Below, in pieces: positions 25,771 through 34,626 of a stretch of 64,000 nt of DNA. Each line of letters starts with the position of its first letter. The stretch's first letter is position 1. A program made the position numbers and the translations under genes. The stretch is from positions 1,334,001 to 1,398,000 of the forward strand of contig NZ_SORO01000001.1 in assembly GCF_004368965.1 (NCBI RefSeq). The letters are read 5' to 3'. The DNA comes from Leptospira meyeri. Lineage in GTDB: Bacteria > Spirochaetota > Leptospiria > Leptospirales > Leptospiraceae. Below the pieces are notes generated by a model. It was given only the letters and a program-made list of their open reading frames with translations, did not search any database and was not told the origin of the DNA.

Positions 25771-26244
25771 TCAGCCCTCTTGGGTATCATCCTTCGCCAT
25801 CATGGTACGAATGGCCTCTGCCATGAGTTTTGGCTCGTTTTTGATCGCAATTTTGTCCACTATGATGTGATCTCCAAATTTTCCTGACTTGGCCATTGCA
25901 AGTTTCGCATCCATAGCCGTATCCCCCACCTGCTGGACTCCAAAGTCATCTGAACCCATCGATTCGGAACGAGAAGGTTCCATCCCGTCATGTTCGTGGT
26001 CTAGGTCATCTGAGTGGCTTTCCCCACCAAATCCTCCGATAGAGAAAGCAGATAGAAACTCTAAAAATTCAGGGACTTTCTTTTGTAGGACACTAAAAAC
26101 TCCAAATCCTAAACCGCCAAAGGCAAAAGTGGAGATAAGAGAAACAAAGAAGATATATCCGAGACGATTCCCGACAAGAAACCCACAAACCGAACTGATG
26201 ATGGCTCCGAGAATCGCAAATCCCAGTACAAATCCGACCAACAC
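25771..26244 (-). CDS. Conserved spirochete membrane protein between flhG and fliA
   Basis: A 157-residue protein with two N-terminal membrane helices (about 1-25 and 30-55), an acidic His/Asp/Ser-rich linker and a conserved-looking C-terminus (KFGDHIIVDKIAIKNEPKLM). I know of no assigned function, but a gene of this kind occupies the same place in other spirochete motility operons. Its start directly follows the flhG stop, so translation is coupled. A link to flagellar placement or sigma control is inferred from position only. Confidence 0.68.
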   Translation of the reverse strand: MLVGFVLGFAILGAIISSVCGFLVGNRLGYIFFVSLISTFAFGGLGFGVFSVLQKKVPEFLEFLSAFSIGGFGGESHSDDLDHEHDGMEPSRSESMGSDDFGVQQVGDTAMDAKLAMAKSGKFGDHIIVDKIAIKNEPKLMAEAIRTMMAKDDTQEG

Positions 26245-27168
26245 CTAGTTGTCTTCCTCCATCTTCTCATCCATTTCCTTTTCTTTGAAATCCACAAAGC
26301 TAAAGAATTTTTTGAAGAACCCGGTAAGTCCTTCTTCATCAGAAAACCCACCTTCGGTTTGTAAGAGGGTGTGAGTAACTCTTGTGAGGCAAGCAGCTGC
26401 CTTAGAGCGAGGAGCTCCGATAATGAATGGTTTTTGTTCCCGAATTGATTTTTCTACTTCTTCGTCTTGGAAAATAAATCCCAAGTTTTCCACTTGGACT
26501 TCTAAAAATTGACCAGAGATATCGATGACACGGTCCGCTACTTTTTTTCCTTCTATTGCAGAACGAACTCGGTTGACGATGATTTTGAGATTTTTGTCTT
26601 TAGATTGGGAAACAATGGATTTGATGAGACCATACGAATCAGTGATGGAAGTTGGTTCCGGTGTTGTGACCACCACCACTTCATCTGCCGGCATCACAAG
26701 ACCAATGACGTTGGCAGAGATTCCAGCACCGGTGTCGATGATCATTACATCGTAACGGTCAAGTTCTGCAAATCCTTTGATTAGATTATTTCTTTGTGTT
26801 TCGTTGAGATTGGCAAGCTGAGAATAACCAGAGGCACCTGCGATGATATCGACTCCCTCTGGGGTAGAGATCACAATGTCTTTTAAAGACTTATGACCTT
26901 TTACAACATGGTATAAATTGTATTTAGGAATGATGCCAAGAAGGACGTTTACGTTCGCAAGACCCAAGTCACCATCAAAGATTAAAACTTTGAGTCCTGT
27001 TTTTGCGATCGAGATGGCGAGGTTGACGGAGACAGTACTCTTTCCCACCCCACCTTTTCCAGACGCAACCGCAATGATTTTGGTTTTTTTCACTGTGTCC
27101 TGGGGTTGAACCAATTTTAAACCAGTACCAGTTTCAGTGAGCTTTCTAAGATTTGCAGCTTGGTCCAT
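26245..27168 (-). CDS. flhG: Flagellar number regulator FlhG (MinD-like ATPase)
   Basis: A 307-residue MinD/ParA ATPase. The deviant Walker A motif GKGGVGKS is at 37-44, [11 protein letters not shown] gives the second motif and IIDTGAGIS the Walker B. FlhG (YlxH/FleN) works with FlhF to set flagellar number and position. The chain begins with a short polar helix (1-25), as in FlhG, which in other species contacts FlhF. It lies 34 bases after flhF. The C-terminus ends in an acidic Lys/Glu-rich tail rather than a clear amphipathic MinD-type membrane helix. Confidence 0.92.
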   Translation of the reverse strand: MDQAANLRKLTETGTGLKLVQPQDTVKKTKIIAVASGKGGVGKSTVSVNLAISIAKTGLKVLIFDGDLGLANVNVLLGIIPKYNLYHVVKGHKSLKDIVISTPEGVDIIAGASGYSQLANLNETQRNNLIKGFAELDRYDVMIIDTGAGISANVIGLVMPADEVVVVTTPEPTSITDSYGLIKSIVSQSKDKNLKIIVNRVRSAIEGKKVADRVIDISGQFLEVQVENLGFIFQDEEVEKSIREQKPFIIGAPRSKAAACLTRVTHTLLQTEGGFSDEEGLTGFFKKFFSFVDFKEKEMDEKMEEDN

Positions 27169-27202
27169 CGTTACCCCTAGGTCTTAAGGATAACGAAGTT
27201 GG

Positions 27203-28534
27203 TTACACGGTCTTTTCGAAGACCTCCCCCGCTATCCCTTTCAATTTTTCCGGAAAAATCACACATTCGGCAAGAAGTTTTTTCGAGGCGTTTAGGATAT
27301 CAAAAGGAACATCCTGGCCCACACTTAAGAATGCGAATTCCCTGTGAATAGTATCGGCTAATTCCACTACAGAACCTAAAAATTCTGCTTCATCCAGCTT
27401 CGTTAATAAAATTCTTTTATATCCGACCGATTCATAGGCGTTTGCCACTGCCAAGGCGTTGTCTTTGGACACGGTGGAGGAAAGCACTAGGACTGTTTCA
27501 ATATAATCCTTTTCCCCAAAAACTTGGTAGAATTCCTGAAGTTTTTCTAGGTTTTCAGACTTCCTATGGGAATAACCAGCCGTGTCGACAAGGATCAGTT
27601 CTGATCCGTCGCGGACAATGGTTTCCTTCCATTTGCGTAAATCTTTGGCAGCATAAAACGGAAGACCCATCGCATCTGCATAAAACTTAAGTTGATCGAT
27701 GGCCGCAATCCGATAGTTGTCCGTTGTATACAGGGAAACTTTTTTACCCATGTGCAAACTGTACTTTGCTGCGAGTTTTGCGATGGACGTTGTTTTTCCT
27801 GATCCGGTCGGTCCTACAAAAAAAATCACTTTTCGTTTTCCGCGAGGAGTTCCGCTAAACAGATCAGAGTCGATTTGGATTCTTTCCTCTAGATAGGTTA
27901 CAGCCTTTTCGGTTACATTCGCATAACGAGTGAGATCCACCGCAGATAACCTACGTTCTAAAGCAATTGCCATTTCATCTAAAAAATTGAATGACATTCC
28001 TTCATTTAACAGACGATCTATGAGTCTTTGGATATGTGGGTGTCTTTCTGGTGGTCTTTGTTTCGGTGGGGTCGCCATTTCCAGCATGGAATCTTTTGCT
28101 TCGGAAATGGATAATCCAACAGGTCTTTCTTCTTCCGCTTCAATTTCGTAAACAGGAGGATTTTGTCTACGACGGCGCTCAGAAAAAGGACGGACAGCAT
28201 CGATATTTTTTTTGCGAAGTGGGAAATTTCCAACAGAAGATTGGTTAGATCCAATTCCAACAAGACTAGATTCAGGAAGGGATTCTGTTTTCTGCTTTTG
28301 TTTGATGAGTTCTTTGAGATCCTTTAACTTGCGTTCAATTCTCTCTTTGGAATTTTGTTTTTCGGGAACACCTACATCGATTTCATACATTCTTTGGGCC
28401 ATAAGCCCTGTACCAAAAAGCCCACCTTCCGTGATCACCCTTTGGTCATAGAGGTGAGCCTCTGGACCGTATTTCATTTTCATCTGCATGATGCAGTCTT
28501 GTAAGTCTTTGCCTCGGATTTTTACAAAATCCAT
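27203..28534 (-). CDS. flhF: Flagellar SRP-like GTPase FlhF
   Basis: A 443-residue GTPase related to Ffh/FtsY. The basic, variable B domain (about 1-160) is followed by the N domain and the G domain with G1 GPTGSGKT at 241-248 and the downstream VDTAGYSHR (G3) and LTKLDEAEFLG (G4) motifs. FlhF places the flagellar basal body in the membrane. I chose the ATG at 28534 because GGGGGA lies upstream at good spacing; the frame extends to an upstream start at 28648 but the extra residues are not FlhF-like. It heads the minus-strand motility run. Confidence 0.94.
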   Translation of the reverse strand: MDFVKIRGKDLQDCIMQMKMKYGPEAHLYDQRVITEGGLFGTGLMAQRMYEIDVGVPEKQNSKERIERKLKDLKELIKQKQKTESLPESSLVGIGSNQSSVGNFPLRKKNIDAVRPFSERRRRQNPPVYEIEAEEERPVGLSISEAKDSMLEMATPPKQRPPERHPHIQRLIDRLLNEGMSFNFLDEMAIALERRLSAVDLTRYANVTEKAVTYLEERIQIDSDLFSGTPRGKRKVIFFVGPTGSGKTTSIAKLAAKYSLHMGKKVSLYTTDNYRIAAIDQLKFYADAMGLPFYAAKDLRKWKETIVRDGSELILVDTAGYSHRKSENLEKLQEFYQVFGEKDYIETVLVLSSTVSKDNALAVANAYESVGYKRILLTKLDEAEFLGSVVELADTIHREFAFLSVGQDVPFDILNASKKLLAECVIFPEKLKGIAGEVFEKTV

Positions 28535-29046
28535 AGAATATCCCCCGAACCTGGGAAAAATATGAAGAGTACCCTCCTTTTGGAAAGTCTTTTTTATGAG
28601 ACATAATAAATTCAGAGAACTGTGGGTTTGGAAATCTAGCGATTTCAATTGGGGCTTTTCAGTAGAGAGTTTACTTTCAGTATCTGGATGAAAGTAGTTA
28701 GTGAATGGAAAACCAAAGGTAACTGAGTTACTAAAGAAAAGGAAGGTGAAGGGAATTCTACTTTCTTTGGAGCATGGGTTTCAAAGGAAAGTGGGTCAGT
28801 TTGATACGTCGGGCTGAATTCTCTTTAAAACGAGAACTAGGGTCGGAAGTCGGTTATTCTGCGGGTGACTTTTGGGTTAGTTACTTAATTTTGAAAACGG
28901 ATACCGAAAGGTCCCAGCTTTCCTTTGCAAATGAGTTTCTAAGGAAACCGAGTGTAAAAAGTAAGTGAGTTTCCTTTTACAGCAATGGCAAAAAAAGATT
29001 CGGTTTCCAGTGCGACCGGGGCCGCGGAAGATGGGGATAGATCCTG
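28535..29046. other. 512-base intergenic region with a palindrome
   Basis: This divergent region between flhF and mnmD has no gene I can support. It contains a 16-base palindrome, GAAATC-TAGC-GATTTC at 28631-28646, about 100 bases upstream of the flhF start, a possible operator. Near the right end a 20-codon frame (28985-29047) overlaps the mnmD ATG, but it lacks a ribosome-binding site. A 64-codon frame at 28774 also lacks one. Promoters for both flanking genes must lie here, but no good hexamer pair stands out. Confidence 0.45.
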
Positions 29047-29802
29047 ATGGAACCAGTCAATCAAAGAAACAATCCCCAAAATACCATCGAGTTCAAAGAC
29101 GGAGTCCCCATATCTTTGTTATTTGATGATGTATACTTTTCCAAAGAAGGTGGTTGGGAAGAATCGAATTACGTATTCCTCGATGGGAACAGTGTCGCCT
29201 CCAAACTAGAAAAAACAGGAAAATCCGAATTTCGAATTGGAGAGTTAGGATTTGGATCAGGACTCAATCTTTTCGTAACATTAGAATTATGGAACTCGTT
29301 GGATCAACCTAGACAGACTGAGTTCATTAGCTTAGAAGGTTACCCCCTACCAAGGGAAGTCCTCCTTTCGTTAAACTATAGTTATCCGAAAAAAGTTCTT
29401 TGGATCGATCAATTAATCCAATCTTATGAGAATGCTTTGGAAATTTGGCAAAAAGACAACGACCGGAATCTCTGGACTTACACTTGGAAGCATCCTAATC
29501 TTAAATGTTTTTTTGATTTAAAAGTATTTTTTGGTGATATCAAACATTGCCTCCCTCAATTTCCGGAAATTGATGTTTGGTATTTGGACGGATTTTCACC
29601 AGGTAAAAATCCAGATATGTGGTCCCAAGAAACATTAGGATGGGTAAAAAAGAAGTCCAAACCAGGAACTAGCCTAGCAACTTTCTCCTCTGCTGGTTTT
29701 CTAAGAAGAGGTCTCACCGAACTTGGGTTTGTTGTGGAAAAGAAAAAAGGATTTGGCCGCAAACGAGAGATGATTTCAGGTTATTTAGAATCAGCCAAAT
29801 GA
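29047..29802 (+). CDS. mnmD: tRNA 5-methylaminomethyl-2-thiouridine methyltransferase (MnmD, MnmC1 half)
   Basis: A 251-residue SAM methyltransferase corresponding to the N-terminal domain of MnmC. GELGFGSGLNLF is the SAM-binding motif and DVWYLDGFSPGKNPDMW the DUF752 signature. It methylates nm5(s2)U34 to mnm5(s2)U34 in the tRNA wobble position. GGGGAT upstream supports the ATG at 29047. The stop overlaps the next gene by 4 bases (ATGA), and that gene encodes the FAD-dependent MnmC2 half, so the bifunctional E. coli enzyme is here two coupled polypeptides. Confidence 0.92.
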   Translation: MEPVNQRNNPQNTIEFKDGVPISLLFDDVYFSKEGGWEESNYVFLDGNSVASKLEKTGKSEFRIGELGFGSGLNLFVTLELWNSLDQPRQTEFISLEGYPLPREVLLSLNYSYPKKVLWIDQLIQSYENALEIWQKDNDRNLWTYTWKHPNLKCFFDLKVFFGDIKHCLPQFPEIDVWYLDGFSPGKNPDMWSQETLGWVKKKSKPGTSLATFSSAGFLRRGLTELGFVVEKKKGFGRKREMISGYLESAK

Positions 29803-30992
29803 ACACAAAAGTGAAAATAGCCGTAGTAGTGGGAGCTGGAATTTCTGGTGCAAGTATTTGTTTAGCGTTAAAAAAAAGGAATATCCAAACCATTCTTCTC
29901 GATGCTGAAGCAGGTCCAGCACACCATGCAAGTGGAAATCCAATCGGTGTCGTATATCCTTTCCTCACAAAACACAGGCTAGCCGAGTCAGAATTTTCAC
30001 TTGCAGCTTTTCATTATTTTCTTTCGGTTTGGGAAGATTTCGATTTAAAATCAGTTGTCCCTCATGCAGATGGTATTTATTTTTTAATGGACAATCCGGC
30101 TACTTACGATCGTTATTCGAACGCAATCAAATCCCATCAAATCCCAGTCCACGTAGGATGCGAAAAAATCGAACCATATTCTGGTTTACCGGCAATTTTT
30201 TTCCCACAGGGGAAATCGGTTTCCCCTGTGAACCTAACAAAACAAATTCTAAGAATTTCCAATCCAGAAACAAGGTATTCTTGTACATTGTTTAGCTGGG
30301 AAAAATCCGAAAATAAAACGAACATAATTTGTCAAACTTCAGAAGGAAAAATCCATTGCGACTACTTATTCCTTAGCCAAGGATACCAATTTGCAGACGA
30401 TCCGCATTTGAATTGGCTACCCTTACAGAAGGTGAGAGGACAAATTCTAAAGTTCCCAGAGCAAATCCCTACCAATGCACATGGAATTCTTTATGGTGAT
30501 TATATCACTTCAGCAATCGAAGGTTATCAGGTATTAGGTGCAACATTTGACGAATACAAACTTGAAGAAACCCCGAGAGAAGAAGAGTCTATTTTGCTCT
30601 GGCAAAAACTGTCAAAAAAACTACCAAATCTTTCTGAACCTTGGGGACCACAAAACCCGAGTTTGTTTCCAACAAGAGTCAGTTACCGCACCCAATCACA
30701 AGATAGACACCCAGTCGTTGGGAAATTACCCAATATTTCAAAACTAGATTTATCTGTGAAATACCAGAATGTATTGAGAAATGGAAAAAAACAAATGGAG
30801 GTTCCTTATTTCGAATCAGTAGGAATTCTGAATGGCCTTGGGTCGAGAGGACTTACTCATGCCTTATTTGCTGCAGAAATTTTGGTTTCCGAAATGTTTG
30901 CAGAAGAGCGTATAACCTCAGAATCCATTTCTAAATCTTTGAGACCTGATCGATTTTTGCTTCGTATGTGGAAACGAGAGCAGCTAACATAG
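29799..30992 (+). CDS. FAD-dependent oxidoreductase, MnmC2-like half
   Basis: A 397-residue flavoprotein of the DAO family. The dinucleotide motif GAGISG is at 12-17 and the HHASGNPIGVVYPFLT segment is characteristic of MnmC C-terminal domains. It removes the carboxymethyl group of cmnm5U34, giving the substrate for MnmD. It overlaps mnmD by 4 bases. Its last 62 bases overlap the end of lpxK on the other strand, so both C-termini are encoded by the same DNA. All motifs look intact. Confidence 0.9.
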   Translation: MNTKVKIAVVVGAGISGASICLALKKRNIQTILLDAEAGPAHHASGNPIGVVYPFLTKHRLAESEFSLAAFHYFLSVWEDFDLKSVVPHADGIYFLMDNPATYDRYSNAIKSHQIPVHVGCEKIEPYSGLPAIFFPQGKSVSPVNLTKQILRISNPETRYSCTLFSWEKSENKTNIICQTSEGKIHCDYLFLSQGYQFADDPHLNWLPLQKVRGQILKFPEQIPTNAHGILYGDYITSAIEGYQVLGATFDEYKLEETPREEESILLWQKLSKKLPNLSEPWGPQNPSLFPTRVSYRTQSQDRHPVVGKLPNISKLDLSVKYQNVLRNGKKQMEVPYFESVGILNGLGSRGLTHALFAAEILVSEMFAEERITSESISKSLRPDRFLLRMWKREQLT

Positions 30993-32019
30993 ATTTTATT
31001 TTTTGATCTTCATTTACACATACTTGAATCAAAATTAACAATAACCGAATCTTCTTTTTTTCCAATGTTTGGACAAATGGGAGGTTTGACCGCATCTTAA
31101 CCCAATCTTTTTCGGTAGTTACCAAGATCTCTCCCACTTCAATTTCATCTACTAAGGATTCTAACGAACCGGAATGGAACTCAAAGTGATCGGGGAAGAA
31201 CTTTTTACGAATTCTAACAGAATCCAAAGTCAACTTTGCCGTTGAGTAAACATGGTTCGGATTCCCAACACCAGTTACCAAAAAGTATTTTCCATCCGAA
31301 TTAGGTTCGTAAGATTTCTTCGAAAAACTTTGGTCAATGATCACTTCGCTTATTGAAGCTTTAAATGTAGAATGAAAAACTGGAGTATTAATTCCAGCGT
31401 GATTTAAAAGATTCGTATATTTCTTTAACTTCTGCTGATGGTTAGAAGTTAGCTTAGTAAAAACAATTGCATCTGCTCTTTTAAGATGATGGATTGGTTC
31501 TCTTAAAAAACCTAAAGGGATTGTAAATCCATTTCCAAAAGGAGAATTTGAATCCAACAAAACAAAGTCAAAATCACGATGTAGTGCTTTATGTTGGAAC
31601 CCATCATCCAAAATCACGATATGTTTTGAAGATTGGAATTTGTTGTAATTTAAAAATGCTTTTTTTCTATCGCGACCAATGATTACCTGCACATCCGGGA
31701 AAACTTCCTTATGTTGGCTTGGCTCATCACCATAGAGTTTTGGATCTGATTCATTGGGAAGAATGGCTCCGTCCCTACTTTTCTCTGCTTTATAACCACG
31801 AGATAAAATTGTAATCGCATAACCCGGGTAAGTTTCTTTAAAAAAATGAACCAAATATTGGACAAAAGGAGTTTTGCCAGTGCCACCGACAGTAATGTTA
31901 CCAACACTGACAACAAGTACATTAGGTAGATGAAAGGATTTAATTCCCTTTTGTTGCCACCAAAACAAAAATCGATAAAGCAAACTAAAGGGATAAAGTA
32001 TATACAGAAATATTTTCAT
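30931..32019 (-). CDS. lpxK: Tetraacyldisaccharide 4'-kinase
   Basis: A 362-residue inner-membrane kinase that phosphorylates the 4' position of the lipid A disaccharide. The N-terminal membrane helix (about 1-20) precedes the P-loop VGGTGKT at 44-50; ITILSRGYK and ILDDGFQH follow as typical family motifs. I used the ATG at 32019 because GGGAAC lies upstream; a TTG at 32040 would add seven residues. It follows hisE by 24 bases. The 3' end overlaps the MnmC2-like gene by 62 bases on the opposite strand. Confidence 0.93.
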   Translation of the reverse strand: MKIFLYILYPFSLLYRFLFWWQQKGIKSFHLPNVLVVSVGNITVGGTGKTPFVQYLVHFFKETYPGYAITILSRGYKAEKSRDGAILPNESDPKLYGDEPSQHKEVFPDVQVIIGRDRKKAFLNYNKFQSSKHIVILDDGFQHKALHRDFDFVLLDSNSPFGNGFTIPLGFLREPIHHLKRADAIVFTKLTSNHQQKLKKYTNLLNHAGINTPVFHSTFKASISEVIIDQSFSKKSYEPNSDGKYFLVTGVGNPNHVYSTAKLTLDSVRIRKKFFPDHFEFHSGSLESLVDEIEVGEILVTTEKDWVKMRSNLPFVQTLEKKKIRLLLILIQVCVNEDQKIKSMLAALVSTYEAKIDQVSKI

Positions 32020-32043
32020 TGTGTTCCCGACAGGAAACAATCG

Positions 32044-32322
32044 TTAGCTGTGTCGTTTTTCCAATTCTTTCGCAATGGTAGATAAACTAATGCCTTTTTC
32101 TACCATAAGCACTTCCAAATGAAAAATCAAATCGGCAATTTCATGAATCAGTTCTTTTTCATTAGGATTCTTTGCGGCGATGATCACCTCGCCTGCCTCT
32201 TCCCCAATTTTTTTAAGGATTCGGTCAACTCCGTCTCGGAAAAGTTCTGCTGTATAAGACTTTTCAGGCAATTCTTCCTTACGTTTACGGAGTAGTTCTT
32301 CCAATTTCAGTAAAAAATCCAT
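32044..32322 (-). CDS. hisE: Phosphoribosyl-ATP pyrophosphatase
   Basis: A 92-residue MazG-type pyrophosphohydrolase for the second step of histidine synthesis. The motif [15 protein letters not shown] with its acidic metal ligands and [14 protein letters not shown] is the HisE signature. The length is normal for stand-alone HisE (no HisI fusion). No other his gene is near; it sits upstream of lpxK on the same strand, probably in one transcript. The start ATG is clear. Confidence 0.95.
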   Translation of the reverse strand: MDFLLKLEELLRKRKEELPEKSYTAELFRDGVDRILKKIGEEAGEVIIAAKNPNEKELIHEIADLIFHLEVLMVEKGISLSTIAKELEKRHS

Positions 32323-32378
32323 ATTTCGACCTTCTAGCGACCATAGAAACTGCCCATTCCATTTCGAAAAAGCGAAAA

Positions 32379-32408
32379 TTGACTATTCAAACAAATGAGA
32401 AAACAATA
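32379..32408 (+). promoter_or_regulatory. Candidate sigma-70 promoter for the thioredoxin-TPR gene
   Basis: TTGACT at 32379-32384 and ACAATA at 32403-32408 are 18 bases apart and fit -35 and -10 boxes. The predicted start site would lie only a few bases before the ATG at 32420, and no clear ribosome-binding site precedes that ATG, so a nearly leaderless transcript is possible. The evidence is modest. Confidence 0.4.
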
Positions 32409-32419
32409 GAATTCAGTTG

Positions 32420-33241
32420 ATGGTTCGTAAGATTCTACCAATTCTTTTTTTTCTCATCTCAAGTTCCTTGTTTGCCGAATCCAATTGGGGAAGTTCAATC
32501 CAAAAGGGATTCGAAACAGCAAAACAAGACAAAAAATTCATCATCGTCGATGTATTTGCGGATTGGTGTACATACTGTCTGGTTTTAGAAAAGGAAATTT
32601 TCCCTGATCCAGAAGTAAGCAAAGTATTGGATCAATTCGTAAGAGTTCGGTTAGATGGAGAAGAGTTTCCAAACCTTCGAAAAAAATACAATATTGAAGG
32701 TTATCCTACGATCCTGTTCATTGATGGAGACGGGAACTACGTCACAAAGATTTCTGGACTTGCAACTAAAGAAGACATTCTAAGCGTTTCCAAAAGAATC
32801 CTCCAAGAACCAAGTTTGGAATCCTTTCTCAAGACAGAACTTAGAAAAAATCAGAGCAGCCCCGATATTCATTTTCGGTTAGGCTTATTGTATTTTCAAA
32901 ACAAAGAATTCGAAAAAGCGGAATTACAATTCACAGAAACCATTCAAAAATCAAAAACTTTACCAGTTTTAAAAGAAAATGCACATTTTAACCTAAACTT
33001 GGTAAAATCCATACACGGTCCTAAAGACTCTGCAGTAAAATCATGGAAAGAATATTTAGAATTATACCCGACATCATCCCGCAAAACTACTGCTAAACTT
33101 TATTATGGCCTTACATTAAAAGATGCAGGAGAATCAAAACTTGCAAAGTCAATTCTGACCGAGATAAAACCACAACTGGTATCGGAAACAGATAAATCTA
33201 TGTGTAACGAGGCTTTGTCGGAAATAGAAAGAGGTTTTTAG
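32420..33241 (+). CDS. Secreted thioredoxin-fold protein with TPR-like tail
   Basis: A 273-residue protein with a signal peptide cleaved near Ala19. Residues about 28-125 are a thioredoxin domain of the DsbD-gamma type: the redox motif is WCTYC (Cys50 and Cys53), and GYPTILFID supplies the cis-Pro loop. The remaining residues (about 135-270) form helical pairs like TPR repeats (FRLGLLYFQNKEFEKAELQF). It should act in the periplasm as a disulfide reductase or carrier. The ATG at 32420 is preferred to the TTG one codon earlier. Its stop codon lies inside a long inverted repeat shared with ugd. Confidence 0.85.
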   Translation: MVRKILPILFFLISSSLFAESNWGSSIQKGFETAKQDKKFIIVDVFADWCTYCLVLEKEIFPDPEVSKVLDQFVRVRLDGEEFPNLRKKYNIEGYPTILFIDGDGNYVTKISGLATKEDILSVSKRILQEPSLESFLKTELRKNQSSPDIHFRLGLLYFQNKEFEKAELQFTETIQKSKTLPVLKENAHFNLNLVKSIHGPKDSAVKSWKEYLELYPTSSRKTTAKLYYGLTLKDAGESKLAKSILTEIKPQLVSETDKSMCNEALSEIERGF

Positions 33242-33273
33242 TCCAACCAAAACTAAACTTGGTTGGACTAAAA
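33236..33273. terminator. Perfect 15-bp inverted repeat between convergent genes
   Basis: TTTTAGTCCAACCAA (33236-33250) and TTGGTTGGACTAAAA (33259-33273) pair without mismatch around an 8-base loop. The repeat fills the gap between the thioredoxin gene (its TAG is inside the left arm) and ugd (stop at 33277). The symmetry and A/T ends fit a bidirectional terminator, though the T-run beyond the stem is short. Confidence 0.65.
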
Positions 33274-33276
33274 GGT

Positions 33277-34581
33277 TTATCGGTTACCGATTGAGTAATA
33301 CGTAAAACCCAACTCATTCATAAGAGTTGGCTTGTATTGGTTTCTTCCATCAAATACAAGAGGAGTTTTTAAAAGCGATTTTATTTTATTAAAATCAGGT
33401 TCTCTAAATTCTCTCCATTCGGTTAGTAAAAGCATCGCATCCGCACCTTGGAGTGCGGAGTATGCGTCTTTTTTATATTCTACTTTCCCATCAAAATAAT
33501 ACTTTGAAGTTTCCGCAGCAGCTGGATCAAATACTTGGATTTTTGCCCCATTTTTATGTAATTCATAAATGAGAGGAATAGATGGCGCTTCTCGCATATC
33601 ATCGGTGCCTGGTTTAAAAGCCAATCCCCAAATGCCAAAAGTTTTTCCTTTCATATCCGTTGATTTGAAGTGTTCAAAAATTTTGTCTGTCAAACGAGTT
33701 TTTTGTTTTTCGTTTACATCTTCTACAGATTGAATGATATGCATAGGTGCATTCACTTCTTCCGCGGTTCGAAGTAATGCTCTTACATCTTTAGGAAAAC
33801 AAGATCCACCATAACCAATACCTGCATATAAAAACTGGCGTCCAATTCTTGAATCCGTTCCCATTCCCTTCCTTACATCATCATAGTTTGCACCTAACGC
33901 ATCACATAAATTTGCGATTTCATTTACGAATGATATCTTTGTGGCTAGGAAGGCATTACATGCATATTTTGTAAGTTCTGCTGAACGAATACTCATTGTA
34001 ATGATTGGATTGCCGTTGAGAACAAAAGGAGAATACAATTCGCTCATTTTTTTAGCTGCTTTTTCTGACTCAGCTCCGATCACAACTCTTTCTGGTCGCA
34101 TAAAGTCATCAATCGCAGCACCTTCTTTCAAAAATTCTGGATTAGAAACAACATCAAACGGGTGTTTTGTGTTTTTTGCAACAATTGCTTTCACTTGATC
34201 TGCAGTTCCAACAGGAACTGTTGATTTATCTACAATGATTTTATATCCGTTCATTGTTTTACCGACTTCTTCTGCGACGGCAAAAACAAATCGTAAATCA
34301 GCGGAACCATTGTCAGAGGTTGGAGTCCCAACAGCGATGAACACAAATTCCGAAGACTCAACTCCATCCTTCAAGGAAGTGGAAAAATGCAACCTTCCTT
34401 CTTTGTGGTTGCGTTCCACAAGTTCGGAGAGACCAGGTTCGTAAATGGGAATGATCCCTTGTTTTAGGTCATTGATTTTCTTTTCATCTTTATCAATACA
34501 AATGACGTCATTGCCATACTCGGCAAAACAGGTACCTGCTACTAGGCCCACATATCCGGTTCCGACCACACAAACTTTCAT
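33277..34581 (-). CDS. ugd: UDP-glucose 6-dehydrogenase
   Basis: A 434-residue enzyme that oxidises UDP-glucose to UDP-glucuronate. The NAD motif GTGYVG is at 7-12, and the catalytic Cys261 lies in GYGGSCFPKD; VDKSTVPVG and NPEFLKEG are also family hallmarks. UDP-glucuronate feeds surface polysaccharide synthesis, consistent with the wzm-wzt exporter genes just upstream on the same strand (45 bases). No known glucuronyltransferase is in the window. Confidence 0.95.
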   Translation of the reverse strand: MKVCVVGTGYVGLVAGTCFAEYGNDVICIDKDEKKINDLKQGIIPIYEPGLSELVERNHKEGRLHFSTSLKDGVESSEFVFIAVGTPTSDNGSADLRFVFAVAEEVGKTMNGYKIIVDKSTVPVGTADQVKAIVAKNTKHPFDVVSNPEFLKEGAAIDDFMRPERVVIGAESEKAAKKMSELYSPFVLNGNPIITMSIRSAELTKYACNAFLATKISFVNEIANLCDALGANYDDVRKGMGTDSRIGRQFLYAGIGYGGSCFPKDVRALLRTAEEVNAPMHIIQSVEDVNEKQKTRLTDKIFEHFKSTDMKGKTFGIWGLAFKPGTDDMREAPSIPLIYELHKNGAKIQVFDPAAAETSKYYFDGKVEYKKDAYSALQGADAMLLLTEWREFREPDFNKIKSLLKTPLVFDGRNQYKPTLMNELGFTYYSIGNR

Positions 34582-34626
34582 AGGATTTCCAGAATTTAGG
34601 TTTTTCCTTTGAGGGAAACCGTTTTT

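Noticed and set aside
28774..28968. 64-codon plus-strand frame between flhF and mnmD
   Set aside because: No ribosome-binding site at workable spacing, no recognisable domain, and it lies in the promoter region of two divergent genes.
28985..29047. 20-codon frame overlapping the mnmD start (ATGA-type)
   Set aside because: It looks like a coupled leader peptide, but no ribosome-binding site precedes it and mnmD has its own GGGGAT site.
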